A DNA stretch of 64,000 bases from Luteococcus sanguinis. Its GTDB lineage: Bacteria; Actinomycetota; Actinomycetes; Propionibacteriales; Propionibacteriaceae. Under the pieces are notes generated by a model. The model ran no database searches and was not told where the DNA came from. It saw nothing but the letters and a program-made list of their open reading frames with translations. Below, one piece after another: positions 18,118 to 26,710 of this stretch. A program made the translations under genes and the position numbers. The stretch is taken from NCBI RefSeq assembly GCF_039527675.1, contig NZ_BAAAKI010000001.1, positions 235,999 through 299,998 on the forward strand, given 5' to 3'. Position 1 is the stretch's first letter, and every line of letters starts with the position of its first letter.

Positions 18118-19149
18118 ATGAGCGTCACCCTGCGCATCGAGACCGAGGCCTGGCGCATCCACCTCGGCAATGTCTTCGGCGAGACCCAGGGCCTGGTGCC
18201 CGTCGCCAAGGGCAATGGCTACGGCTTCGGCCTGGCCCGGCTGGCCCAGGAGGCAGACCTGCTGGGCGCCTCCGTGCTCGCGGTCGGGACGGCCGACGAG
18301 GTCGCCGTCGTCCGGGACGCCGGCTGGGCCAAGGACATCGTCGTCCTCACGCCCTGGTCGGTCGCCGACGGCGTCGACCTGTTGGACGACGACCAGGTGA
18401 TACGCACCATCGGACGACTGGACGACCTCGCCGCCGCGCAGGCTGCGCGTCCCGATGCCCGCGTCATCCTCGAGCTGCTCACCTCGATGCGACGCCACGG
18501 CCTGGCCGCTGACGACCTGCCCAAGCTGGAAACCCGCCTGGGTGACCTGCGGGTCGAGGGCTGGACCATCCACCTGCCCATGTCCGGGCCGCCCGAAGCG
18601 CACCTGGACGAGGCCCGTGGTCTGGCGTCGCGTGCCCTGGCCGTGCGCAAGGCGCCGCTGTGGCTCTCCCACCTGAGCGCCCGCGACTACCGGGCGCTCG
18701 CCCGTGAGGTGGATGTCGAGACGCACCTGCGCGTCGGCACCAAGCTCTGGCTCGGAGCCCCGCACGCGCTGCGGACCACCGCGCGGGTGCTGGACGTACA
18801 CAAGGTGCGCCGCGGCGAGCGGATCGGATACTGGCAGCGTCGGATGCCCACCGATGGCTGGGTCGTCGTGGTCAGCGGCGGCACCGCGAATGGCGTCGCA
18901 CTGGAGGCCCCGACGGCCGGCGCCAGCCTGCGCCAGCGGGCCGTTGCCCTGGCTGGAGGCTCGATGGCCGCCGCTGGTCTGGCGCTCAGCCCCTACACGC
19001 TGGACGGACGCAAGCGCTTCTTCGTGGAACCCCCGCACATGCAGAGCTCGCTGGTCTTCCTGCCGGGTGCCGCAACGGTCGCGATCGGTCAGGAGGTGCC
19101 GGTCGAGCTGCGCCTCACCACGGCCCAGTTCGACCGCGTCATCGGCTGA
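18118..19149 (+). CDS. Alanine-racemase-like PLP protein
   Basis: The 343 residues resemble the alanine racemase TIM barrel. PVAKGNGYGFG at 28-38 corresponds to the Lys loop (usual AVVKANAYGHG), making Lys31 the likely PLP lysine. A second racemase domain is represented by VGTKLWLGAPHALRTTARVLDVHKVRRGERIGYWQ near 205-240 and GGTANGVAL. The usual downstream catalytic Tyr segment is not obvious, so true racemase activity is doubtful. This protein sits directly after the FemX-like gene (1-nt gap), so it probably serves the same cell-wall step, for example by supplying or checking an amino acid. Ribosome site GGGGGAAGTGAG precedes the start. Confidence 0.75.
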   Translation: MSVTLRIETEAWRIHLGNVFGETQGLVPVAKGNGYGFGLARLAQEADLLGASVLAVGTADEVAVVRDAGWAKDIVVLTPWSVADGVDLLDDDQVIRTIGRLDDLAAAQAARPDARVILELLTSMRRHGLAADDLPKLETRLGDLRVEGWTIHLPMSGPPEAHLDEARGLASRALAVRKAPLWLSHLSARDYRALAREVDVETHLRVGTKLWLGAPHALRTTARVLDVHKVRRGERIGYWQRRMPTDGWVVVVSGGTANGVALEAPTAGASLRQRAVALAGGSMAAAGLALSPYTLDGRKRFFVEPPHMQSSLVFLPGAATVAIGQEVPVELRLTTAQFDRVIG

Positions 19150-19176
19150 CTATCCCGCCAGTCGTCCGGCGCCGGC

Positions 19177-22050
19177 TCAGCCGCCCTCGACGACCGTCGG
19201 GACGCGCTTCTCGGGTCCGCTGCGCGCACGCAGGATCGCCAGCGCGCTGAACAGCAGGCCGCCGGCCAGCCAGCCCGCGAGAATGCTGAGGTTGTGGCCC
19301 AACCCGGGAGCGCCGGTCATCGCGGCGCGCAGGGCGTCCACCATCGGCGTGGTCGGGGAGAGCTTGCGCACGGTGTCCAGGGTCGCCGGGAAGGCTGCCG
19401 TCACGACGCTGACCAGCGTCACGGTGGCCAGGCCGATCGCCACCGACATGCCGACCGCGCCCAGATAGGCGCGCAGTACGTGGTTCACCATGATGCTGAC
19501 CAGTCCGGCCAGCATCATCACACCGGCCATCGCCAAAACGCGATCAACGTTCAGCCGCATCACGACCTGGCCGACGACGGCCAGCAACAGCGCCTGCGCC
19601 AGGGCAACGGCGCCGGTCGGGACCATCTCCTTCGCCAGCAAGAGCGCCGAGGCGTCGGCAGAACGCTTGGCCTGTGCGCTCACCGCCGGACGGACGGCGT
19701 GGTATGCCACCGAGCCACACCACAAGGCGATCACCATCAGCATGGACGTCCAGGTCAGGTTGCGGTTGCTGTTCGACTCTTGGGTGCTGATCGGTGCGTT
19801 GATCACGTCCGTGAGGCGCTGGTGTTCGTCCGAGGTGTCCGCCCTCGGGATGAGGGCCTGGTTCTCGGCCACGGCGGCGACCACTTGGTTCGCCCGCCGG
19901 GACTGGGTGTTGGCATCCCTCGAGACCGACTGCACCGACGTCGTGACGGAGCTGCCCGCTTGCTGCAGGGCGCTCACCTGTCGCTGGAGGGCCTGGGCCT
20001 TGGTCTGGGTGGCCGTGGCCTGGCTGCTGGCGGTGGTGGCCGCAGCCTGCAGGGCGGTGAGTTGTTCGTTCAAATCAGAGACCTGCTGGGCGAGCTGGGT
20101 GGCTCCGGAGTCGGTTCGGGAGGTCGACTGGGCGAGCTCGGCGGCGCCGGTGTCCACGGAGGAAAGGGCTGACGACAAGGTCGTCAGCTGGCGGTTCATC
20201 GCCGCGAGCTGCCCGGTCAGGGCGTTGACGACGGCGGTCTGGCTGGTGGCGACCGTGGTCATCGTCGTGGCGCTGGCGGTGAGGGTCGCACCCGGCCCGT
20301 CCTCGGCCTCGACGGCGGCCAACGACGCGGTGCTGGCGCTGATCTGCTTTCCCAGCGCTGCGAGGGCCTGGTCGGTGGTGGTGGCCTGCCCGCCCAGCCC
20401 GTCGACGGCCTCGGTGACCTCCGGGCTGCTCAAGGCGGTGATGGCGGCAATGCCTCGATCGGAGAGCTGGTCCTGCTGGTCGGCCAGGGCGTTCAGCTGG
20501 GTGGCCAGCGCCCGCAGCGTCGCCGCCGAGGTGGCCTGGGAATCGGCCAACCCCTTGATCCCGGAGCTGACCTTCGCCGTGTCAGCCGTCAGTGAGGAGA
20601 TCTGGTCGCCGAAGTCCGAGCCGGCGAGCGCGGCGGCCACCTGGGTCACGGCGTCGTTGTACCCGAGTTCGTAGCCCTCCTTGTAGACGCGGCAGGCCTC
20701 AGTGGTCTTGTAGTCATCTGGGCACCCGTTGCCCAGTCCGTTGTTGAGCTTGATCTCGTCGGCGGGCAGCTCTTCTCGCAGGGCCGCATAGCTGTCGGAC
20801 AGGGCGGACGCGTTCGACTCCGCGCTCGCCGCGGCGGACGCCACGTCGGCCGGGATCGCAGCCGCCTCGATCGTGCTCGCGGCCTCGGTCAGCTGCGTGG
20901 CTGACTCCCGGAGCATGGTTCCGGGCGCCATGGTCTTCGCCTGTTCGTCCTGGACGGATGTGGCGCTGGCCACGGCCCCGGCGACCACACCGACGCTGCT
21001 GGCGTAGGCGGTGAGCAGTTCCTGGGCGCCGCCGAGGGATGCCTGCAGGTCGGCCTGCTGGGTCAGCGTGTCCTTGATCGAGCCTCGGTAGGCCTGGGCG
21101 GCGGCCTTGTTCGCGGCTGCGGCCTTCGCCACGGCGTCCGCGTTGGTGGCGGCCTTGTCTCCCTGTGCCGCCGCGGTCTTGGCGTCGGCCGCGACCCCTG
21201 TTCCCGATTCGCTGGCCTTGTCGGCGGCACCGGCCAGCTCACCGGCAGCGGCTTCGACCGCGCCGATGGCCTCCTGCTGCGCAGTGGCGCCCGATTGCAC
21301 GCCAGCCCCAGACACGGCGCTCTTGGCCTGTGCCGCGGTGGTGGCCTTTTGGGCTGCGGCATTCGCGGCGGCGGCCCCCTGAACGTCCGACGCCTGCGAC
21401 GCAGCCGCTCCCGCCTGACGGGTGAGCTGCTGGCTCTGCCCGGCTGCCGTGTCGGCGTCCTCGGCGACCTGGCCCACTCCGCCGGCGAGTTCCTGCACCT
21501 GTGCGGAGGTCTCGGCCAGTCCGGCTCCCAGCTCGGTGGTGGCGACGAAGATGTTGTCCAGGTACTGGGTGGCGACGCCCTTGGCCAGCCCCTGGGTCGC
21601 AGCCTCGGAGAGGGTGTTCAGGACAATCTGGTCGCTGACCCCGGTCACCGGGGAGCGTTCGACGAGGAGCGTCGCGGAATCGTCCTGCTGCCCCGCGCCG
21701 GTGAGGACGCGCGAGAAGCCCGCCGGGATCACCACCGCGGCCGCATACCGTCCCGAGGCCAGACCCGACTGCGCCTCGGCGACCGAGACCCCATACCGCC
21801 AGGTGAAGTTCGGACCGCTCTGGTTACGCAATTGCAGGGCATAGGTCTGGCCCAGCCGCACCGTGTCGTCCCCGACCCGGGCTCCGGCGTCGAGGTTGAC
21901 GATGGCGGCCTGCTGCTCGTGCAGGCGGCTGCTGGAATCCGCGGTGGCCCACAAGAAGGTGCCGGCGATGAGCAGGGGCATCAACAGGACGCCGACGATG
22001 GCGGCAACCTGCTCGCGTCGATCTCCGCGGGCTCCCGACGAGCTGCTCAT
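19177..22050 (-). CDS. YhgE/Pip-family large membrane protein
   Basis: The 957-residue protein has one N-terminal membrane helix (about 14-36), a long extracytoplasmic region (about 40-740), and five or six C-terminal membrane helices (about 760-935) of ABC-2-like permease type. The N-terminal YhgE/Pip domain is followed by several hundred residues rich in Ala, Gln, Thr and Ser predicted as coiled coil. A short Cys-containing insert NGCPDDYKTTEACRVY sits near 450. Relatives include phage infection protein Pip of lactococci and parts of type VII secretion clusters. A GGGGTGAGG site supports the ATG at 22050. A long palindrome in the promoter indicates specific repression. Confidence 0.85.
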   Translation of the reverse strand: MSSSSGARGDRREQVAAIVGVLLMPLLIAGTFLWATADSSSRLHEQQAAIVNLDAGARVGDDTVRLGQTYALQLRNQSGPNFTWRYGVSVAEAQSGLASGRYAAAVVIPAGFSRVLTGAGQQDDSATLLVERSPVTGVSDQIVLNTLSEAATQGLAKGVATQYLDNIFVATTELGAGLAETSAQVQELAGGVGQVAEDADTAAGQSQQLTRQAGAAASQASDVQGAAAANAAAQKATTAAQAKSAVSGAGVQSGATAQQEAIGAVEAAAGELAGAADKASESGTGVAADAKTAAAQGDKAATNADAVAKAAAANKAAAQAYRGSIKDTLTQQADLQASLGGAQELLTAYASSVGVVAGAVASATSVQDEQAKTMAPGTMLRESATQLTEAASTIEAAAIPADVASAAASAESNASALSDSYAALREELPADEIKLNNGLGNGCPDDYKTTEACRVYKEGYELGYNDAVTQVAAALAGSDFGDQISSLTADTAKVSSGIKGLADSQATSAATLRALATQLNALADQQDQLSDRGIAAITALSSPEVTEAVDGLGGQATTTDQALAALGKQISASTASLAAVEAEDGPGATLTASATTMTTVATSQTAVVNALTGQLAAMNRQLTTLSSALSSVDTGAAELAQSTSRTDSGATQLAQQVSDLNEQLTALQAAATTASSQATATQTKAQALQRQVSALQQAGSSVTTSVQSVSRDANTQSRRANQVVAAVAENQALIPRADTSDEHQRLTDVINAPISTQESNSNRNLTWTSMLMVIALWCGSVAYHAVRPAVSAQAKRSADASALLLAKEMVPTGAVALAQALLLAVVGQVVMRLNVDRVLAMAGVMMLAGLVSIMVNHVLRAYLGAVGMSVAIGLATVTLVSVVTAAFPATLDTVRKLSPTTPMVDALRAAMTGAPGLGHNLSILAGWLAGGLLFSALAILRARSGPEKRVPTVVEGG

Positions 22051-22065
22051 GACCTCACCCCCCGT

Positions 22066-22105
22066 GGGCGTTCGGGTACTTTGGCGACCAAAGTAGCCAA
22101 CGCCC
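22066..22105. promoter_or_regulatory. Two-tier palindrome upstream of the YhgE/Pip gene
   Basis: The core TACTTTGGCGACCAAAGTA at 22077-22095 is an 8-bp perfect dyad around CGA. Outer arms GGGCGTT (22066-22072) and AACGCCC (22099-22105) also pair. It starts 16 nt before the start codon, a typical repressor operator position; TetR-family regulators often control YhgE/MMPL-type genes, but none is adjacent. Confidence 0.6.
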
Positions 22106-22224
22106 CTCGAGAGGCGTTCGCTCACCACACAGGGTAAAGGGCCGTGACCAGCAGTGACCCTTCGGATCCGGCGGTGGTGAGGGGGGCACACCCCACCCAC
22201 CGCTTCAGGAAAGGTTCAGCTTTC

Positions 22225-23214
22225 TCAGCCTACTCGGACGAAGGCATTCGTCCGGCTCGACTCCAGCATTGCCGCGCAGACCTCGACGACGGCGGCGCCC
22301 TGGCCAAAGGTGACGATGTCCGACTCCTTGCCCAGGACGGCGTCGCGGAAACGTTCGTGCTCGGTGCGCAGCGGCTCCGGCTTCGGGATCGCGAACCGCA
22401 CCATGTCACCCTCGGTGACCCCGTGGAACTGGGCCAGGCCGTCCCAGGTCTCCACCTGCACGCCGTTGCCGTAGAAGGTGATGTCAGCCGTCATCGTGTC
22501 GGCGACGAAGGTGCCCTTCTCACCGGTCACCACGCACAGGCGCTCCTTGGTGGGGGTCAGCCAGTTGATGAGGTGGTTGGTCATCACCCCACCGGCCAAC
22601 TGGCAGGTGGCCGCGACCATGTCCTCGTGCTGTCGGCCGGACTTGAAGATCGTCCGCGCAGCCACCAGCTCGTAGTCGCGCTGGGTCACCCACGCGGTGA
22701 GGTCGATGTCATGCGAGGCGAGGTCCATGATCACGCCGACGTCGGCGATGCGGGGCGGGAAAGGGCCCTGACGACGGGTCGTCACCTGGTAGATGTCGCC
22801 CAGGTCACCATTCGCGAGCCGGGCCCGCAGGCTCTGGATGGCCGGGTTGTAGCGCTCGATGTGGCCCACGCCACCGATGAGTCCCTTCGCGGCAAAGGCC
22901 TGCGCAAGTTCCCTGGCCTCGGTGGGGTCCTTGGCCAGCGGCTTCTCGATGAGCGCGTGCACCCCGGCGTCGGCCAGCTTCAACCCGATCTCGTGGTGGA
23001 AGGCCGTTGGTGCCGCGACGACGCAGTAGTCGATGCCCGCCGCGATCACCGCGTCGACGTCCGGCAGCACCTCCAGGTTCCCTGCGACGCCGTGGGGGTC
23101 ACCGGTGGCATCGGCGACGGCCACCAGGTCGACGCCGTCGATGGCGCGCATGTTTCGGGAGTGGTGACGACCCATCGAGCCCAGGCCCACCAGCCCGGCG
23201 CGCAGGTTCCCCAT
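22225..23214 (-). CDS. Gfo/Idh/MocA oxidoreductase, WlbA/WbpB type
   Basis: NAD(P)-dependent dehydrogenase of 329 residues. The Rossmann motif GLVGLGSMGRHHSRN is at 7-21 and EKPLAKDPTEA near 105. The H-x-x-R-Y-N segment GHIERYNP and the SHDIDL block carry the usual catalytic Lys/His region. Beside a DegT aminotransferase and a left-handed beta-helix acetyltransferase, the best role is C3 oxidation of UDP-N-acetylglucosaminuronate. The start at 23214 is 1 nt past the aminotransferase stop. Last gene of this reverse operon. A UDP-GlcNAc 6-dehydrogenase is required and is not in the window. Confidence 0.8.
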   Translation of the reverse strand: MGNLRAGLVGLGSMGRHHSRNMRAIDGVDLVAVADATGDPHGVAGNLEVLPDVDAVIAAGIDYCVVAAPTAFHHEIGLKLADAGVHALIEKPLAKDPTEARELAQAFAAKGLIGGVGHIERYNPAIQSLRARLANGDLGDIYQVTTRRQGPFPPRIADVGVIMDLASHDIDLTAWVTQRDYELVAARTIFKSGRQHEDMVAATCQLAGGVMTNHLINWLTPTKERLCVVTGEKGTFVADTMTADITFYGNGVQVETWDGLAQFHGVTEGDMVRFAIPKPEPLRTEHERFRDAVLGKESDIVTFGQGAAVVEVCAAMLESSRTNAFVRVG

Positions 23215-23215
23215 C

Positions 23216-24307
23216 TCAGGCACCTGCCTTCGCCAGCGTGTTGACGGCTTCGACGATGCGCGCCAGGTCGTCCTGCGAGAGGGACGGATGAACCGGTAGC
23301 GAGAGGCACTCGGCCGCAGCGCGCTCGGTCTCGGGCAGTTCGACCGGGCTCTGGAAGGGCGCCAGGCGGTGGTTGGGCACCGGGTAGAACATACCCGAGC
23401 CGACGTTGAAGCGCTCCTTGAGCTGGGCGGCGAACTCGTCGCGTCCCTCGGGAACGCGCACCGTGTACTGGTGGTAGACATGCACGGCGCCAGCGGCGAC
23501 CGGCGGCGGGGTGACGCCTTGCAGGTTCGCGGTCAGGAAGTCGGCATTGGCCTGGCGCTGGGCGGTCCAGCCATCGACCTTGGTCAGCTGCACTCGTCCG
23601 ATCGCGGCATGGATGTCGGTCATCCGGTTGTTCAGGCCGACGACCTCGTTGTGGTACTGCTTCAACATCCCCTGGTTGCGGTAGAGGCGGCACTTGCGCT
23701 CGACCTCGGCGTCCTCGACTGTCACCATGCCGCCCTCGCCCGAGGTCATGTTCTTGGTGGGGTACAGCGAGAAGGCCCCGAAGGTGCCGAAGCTGCCCAC
23801 GGGGACGCCGTGCAGCGATGCCCCGTGGGCCTGCGCGGCGTCCTCGAACAGCTGCAGCCCGTGCCGTTCGGCGATCCGTCGCAGCGACTCCATGTCGGCC
23901 GGGTGCCCGTACAGGTGGACGGGCATGATCGCGCGCGTCCGCTCGGTGATGGAGGCCTCGACGCTGGCCGGGGCCAGACAGAAGGAGTCGGGATCGATGT
24001 CGGCGAAGACCGGCGTGGCACCGGTCAGCGCGACGGAGTTCGCGGTCGCCGCGAAGGTGAACGAGGGGACGATCACCTCGTCGCCAGCGCCGATGCCGGA
24101 GCTCATCAGGCCGATGTGCAGTGCGGAGGTGCCCGAGTTGACGGCCACGGCACGTCGTCGGGGCGTGAAGTGCTCGGCGAACTCGGTCTCGAAGGCGGCG
24201 ACCTCCGGGCCCTGGGCGATCATGCCGGAGCGCATCACGCGCGTCACGGCCTCGATCTCGTCCTCACCGATGATCGGCTTGGCCGGTGGGATGAATGCCT
24301 GGTTCAC
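23216..24307 (-). CDS. DegT/DnrJ/EryC1/StrS sugar aminotransferase, WlbC/WbpE type
   Basis: PLP enzyme of 363 residues that would aminate the 3-keto nucleotide sugar made by the neighbouring dehydrogenase. Motifs: NSGTSALHIGL near 57, PSFTFAATANSV near 81, the FEDAAQAHGA block near 154, PLP lysine Lys185 in SLYPTKNMTSGEGG, and a late NVGSGMFYPVPNH block. GTG start with GGGGG upstream. It lies between the acetyltransferase and dehydrogenase genes, all in one direction with gaps of 67 and 1 nt. Confidence 0.87.
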   Translation of the reverse strand: MNQAFIPPAKPIIGEDEIEAVTRVMRSGMIAQGPEVAAFETEFAEHFTPRRRAVAVNSGTSALHIGLMSSGIGAGDEVIVPSFTFAATANSVALTGATPVFADIDPDSFCLAPASVEASITERTRAIMPVHLYGHPADMESLRRIAERHGLQLFEDAAQAHGASLHGVPVGSFGTFGAFSLYPTKNMTSGEGGMVTVEDAEVERKCRLYRNQGMLKQYHNEVVGLNNRMTDIHAAIGRVQLTKVDGWTAQRQANADFLTANLQGVTPPPVAAGAVHVYHQYTVRVPEGRDEFAAQLKERFNVGSGMFYPVPNHRLAPFQSPVELPETERAAAECLSLPVHPSLSQDDLARIVEAVNTLAKAGA

Positions 24308-24374
24308 GTGTGGTCCCCCCTTGTCAGCGGCCGGACGTCCCGGTCTGCTGGTTGTTCTTGAGCCCCCCGGCTCC

Positions 24375-24986
24375 CTATTCGTTGCCGCCCTCGGACAACA
24401 ACGTGAGCTCTTCCCCGCGTTGGACGAAGCGATCGCCCGTGCGGGTGTCGACCCAGCCGTCTGCGCCGTCGGCCTCCAGCGGGAAGCCCGAGCGTCCTAC
24501 CCACTTGATCCGACGCGCGGGCACGCCGGCGACCAGTGCGAAGTCGGGGACATCCTTGACCACGACCGAGCCAGCAGCGACGGTCGCCCAGCGCCCGATG
24601 GTGACGGGGGCGACGCAGGTGGAGCGGGCGCCGATGGAGCAGCCCTCGCGCAGCGTCACGCCGACGGGCTCCCAGTCGCTGGCGCTCTTGGGTGACCCGT
24701 CCGGGTTCACGGCGCGCGGGAACTGGTCATTGGTCAGCACCACTGCGGGGCCGATGAAGACACCGTCCTCGAGGACGGCCGGCTCGTAGACCAGCGCGTA
24801 GTTCTGGATCTTGCAGTTGTCGCCTACCTGCACTCCCTCGCCGATGTATGCACCGCGTCCGACGATGACATTGCGCCCGAGATGTGCCCCGTGACGCACC
24901 TGCGCCAGATGCCAGACCGACGAACCGTCACCAACGACGGCCCCTTGGTCGATGTCGGCGCTCGAATGGATGCGTGGCCCAGTCAT
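24375..24986 (-). CDS. Sugar N-acetyltransferase, left-handed beta-helix (WlbB/WbpD type)
   Basis: The 203 residues show hexapeptide repeats of the trimeric left-handed beta-helix from about 5 to 150 (VVGDGSSVWH, VIVGRGAYIGEGVQVG, GVFIGPAVVLTNDQFP, SIGARSTCVAPVTIG). The loop TNDQFPRAVNPDG is typical of WbpD/PglD-like enzymes acetylating 3-amino UDP sugars. With its two downstream neighbours it completes the UDP-2,3-diacetamido-2,3-dideoxy-glucuronate set. A short C-terminal extension of about 45 residues, including VDTRTGDRFVQRGEE, is unusual. It is the first gene of the operon; GGGGGAG precedes the ATG. Confidence 0.82.
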   Translation of the reverse strand: MTGPRIHSSADIDQGAVVGDGSSVWHLAQVRHGAHLGRNVIVGRGAYIGEGVQVGDNCKIQNYALVYEPAVLEDGVFIGPAVVLTNDQFPRAVNPDGSPKSASDWEPVGVTLREGCSIGARSTCVAPVTIGRWATVAAGSVVVKDVPDFALVAGVPARRIKWVGRSGFPLEADGADGWVDTRTGDRFVQRGEELTLLSEGGNE

Positions 24987-25274
24987 GACTCCCCCGATGT
25001 CGCTGATTGCCCTCGCAGGCTATCGGTGCTGATCGGGTGCAACGGCCCGGTCTGCCAAGCACTTCAGGCATCTTGCAGGAGGAATGCCTCACCCCAGGTA
25101 CAGAATCGGTCGCCCGTGACCCCGGCCGGTGCCATGATGGCCGCACCAACAACACGTCTCATGGACATCGGGGGATCTCCTGAGTACGTGCCCCAACGGT
25201 GGGCGGGTGCCACCGGCGGTGCCCGTGCTGGCAACCCCTGGCGCCCGTGGTCGGGAATGATCGGGGGATCAATC
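24987..25274. other. Divergent promoter region, no gene seen
   Basis: This 288-nt region separates the nucleotide-sugar operon from the secreted-protein gene. I see no complete riboswitch or small ORF with start signals. TAGCCT on the reverse strand about 25 nt before the acetyltransferase ATG (25017-25022) is a possible -10. Confidence 0.4.
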
Positions 25275-26564
25275 ATGGGCAAGAAGTCCATCCGCTTCGG
25301 CCTGGCAGCCGCTGTCACCGCCGCAAGCCTCACCGGGGGTTACCTGTCGGCCAGCCCGGCCCGGGCCGCCACGCAAAGTTCGATGACCTGCACCGACGGT
25401 GCGGATCCGACGCACTATGCGTGCTCCGTGGGGGGCACCACCGACCAGAAGAGCGTCACCCTGCCCGTCTCGGCCAGCGCGGGCGTCGACCTACCAGTCG
25501 GCACCTACCCGATGGCAACAGGTGCAGGAACGATGACGCTCACGAACGACCAGATGACCTTCACCTTCAGCGATGCCTACTTCGCCTCGCACACCGCACC
25601 CTTCACCTTCTCGGGTGAGTTCTCCTTCCTGGTGCGCTCCTACAACGTGGCCGGACCGTTCAGCGTGACCGTCAACGGCACCACCTTCAGCACGCCCGGC
25701 CCGGGTGGTTTCTGCGACGCCGATTGCCAGGCCGCGCCGGTCAACGGCACCTTCAAGGCTGCCTGGGACACCGGTTCCGGACGAGTGGGCTTCGCGCTCG
25801 TCAGCGGTGTGGAGACGGTCGTCGGCCAGCCAGTGACCTTCACCGACGTCGCGGGGCCCGGCCAGAGCGATTGCGAGGCAACCCTCGCACAGCAGCAGCC
25901 AACCGGCTGGTGGAAGGACCTCGTGACTGCCACCGGAACCGGCACCAGGCTGAGCGCGACCTACACGCCCACCGAGCCGGGGGCGCTGCGCATGGCCGGT
26001 AGCTGCGCGGTGGACGGCAGCCAGCAGGTCTACACCGACTTCGGCACCATCAACGGCGTGGCCGTCACCGCCAAGACCGCAGTGACGAGCGCCAGCGCCG
26101 ACGGGCAGGGCGGCACGCCGGTGCCACCTCCCTCCCGGCCCACCACGCCGCCGTCGGTGAAGACGGTCACCGAGACCTACCAGGTTGACGTCGCGACGCT
26201 GCGCAGCAAGGTGGTGCTGAACAAGTACCTGGCGGCGGACGACGACCGTCGTCTGGTCTACCGCGAGCTGGGCCCGCTGTGGCAGCAGGCTCGTCACGCG
26301 AAGCACTTCTCCGAGAAGCACGAGTACGTGACGATCACGGTGCCCGTCGGCGCGACCGGTGCCCAGCGGATCGCGGCGATCAACGCGAAGACCCGGCTGG
26401 GTGACGTCAAGACCACCTCGACGGCCGGGCCGTCCACCAGGAGCCGCGCGACCGTTGTCTACGCCTGGAAGCTCGACACCGCCCGTGGCGCGAAGCCCGT
26501 CGACGGTGGTGCCGCCTGGGGCCCGAAGCGGAACCTGCCGCAGGTCTTCGTCGCCCGGGGTTGA
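25275..26564 (+). CDS. Secreted two-domain protein, function unknown
   Basis: The 429 residues start with a signal peptide (MGKKSIRFGL, cleavage likely after SPARA-A near 32). The first domain (about 35-265) is beta-rich, with conserved-looking Cys in MTCTDG, YACSVGG, GFCDADCQA, DCEATL and GSCAVDG, suggesting disulphides and a surface location. A Pro/Thr-rich linker (PVPPPSRPTTPPS) leads to a C-terminal domain (about 300-429) with basic, helical character. GGGGGA lies 6-7 nt before the ATG at 25275. No family is recognised. Neighbouring nucleotide-sugar genes make a cell-envelope role likely, though that is only context. Confidence 0.6.
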   Translation: MGKKSIRFGLAAAVTAASLTGGYLSASPARAATQSSMTCTDGADPTHYACSVGGTTDQKSVTLPVSASAGVDLPVGTYPMATGAGTMTLTNDQMTFTFSDAYFASHTAPFTFSGEFSFLVRSYNVAGPFSVTVNGTTFSTPGPGGFCDADCQAAPVNGTFKAAWDTGSGRVGFALVSGVETVVGQPVTFTDVAGPGQSDCEATLAQQQPTGWWKDLVTATGTGTRLSATYTPTEPGALRMAGSCAVDGSQQVYTDFGTINGVAVTAKTAVTSASADGQGGTPVPPPSRPTTPPSVKTVTETYQVDVATLRSKVVLNKYLAADDDRRLVYRELGPLWQQARHAKHFSEKHEYVTITVPVGATGAQRIAAINAKTRLGDVKTTSTAGPSTRSRATVVYAWKLDTARGAKPVDGGAAWGPKRNLPQVFVARG

Positions 26565-26657
26565 TCCAGCGGGGTTGATCGAACGGGGTTGTTGATCGAA
26601 CCGGGTTGATCGAGCGCAGTTGATCGAACCGGGTTGATCGAACGGGGTTGACCCAGC
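26557..26657. repeat. Seven-copy 14-bp tandem repeat
   Basis: Units of consensus GGGGTTGATCGAAC occur at 26557, 26571, 26585 (with a 3-nt insertion), 26602, 26616, 26630 and 26644. The first copy supplies the TGA stop of the secreted-protein gene. Confidence 0.85.
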
Positions 26658-26676
26658 ACCACGCAGTACCTGACAC

Positions 26677-26710
26677 CCAGTGGGCCGGCTGTTCTCAGCT
26701 GGCCCACTGG
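26677..26710. terminator. Two-way terminator hairpin overlapping a stop codon
   Basis: CCAGTGGGCCGGCTG (26677-26691) pairs with CAGCTGGCCCACTGG (26696-26710) with one G-T wobble and a TTCT loop. The right arm encodes the last codons of the reverse-strand gene, so it serves both converging genes. Confidence 0.7.

Noticed and set aside
24987..25274. Possible riboswitch before the secreted-protein gene
   Set aside because: No match to the conserved cores I know for c-di-AMP, cobalamin or other actinobacterial riboswitches.
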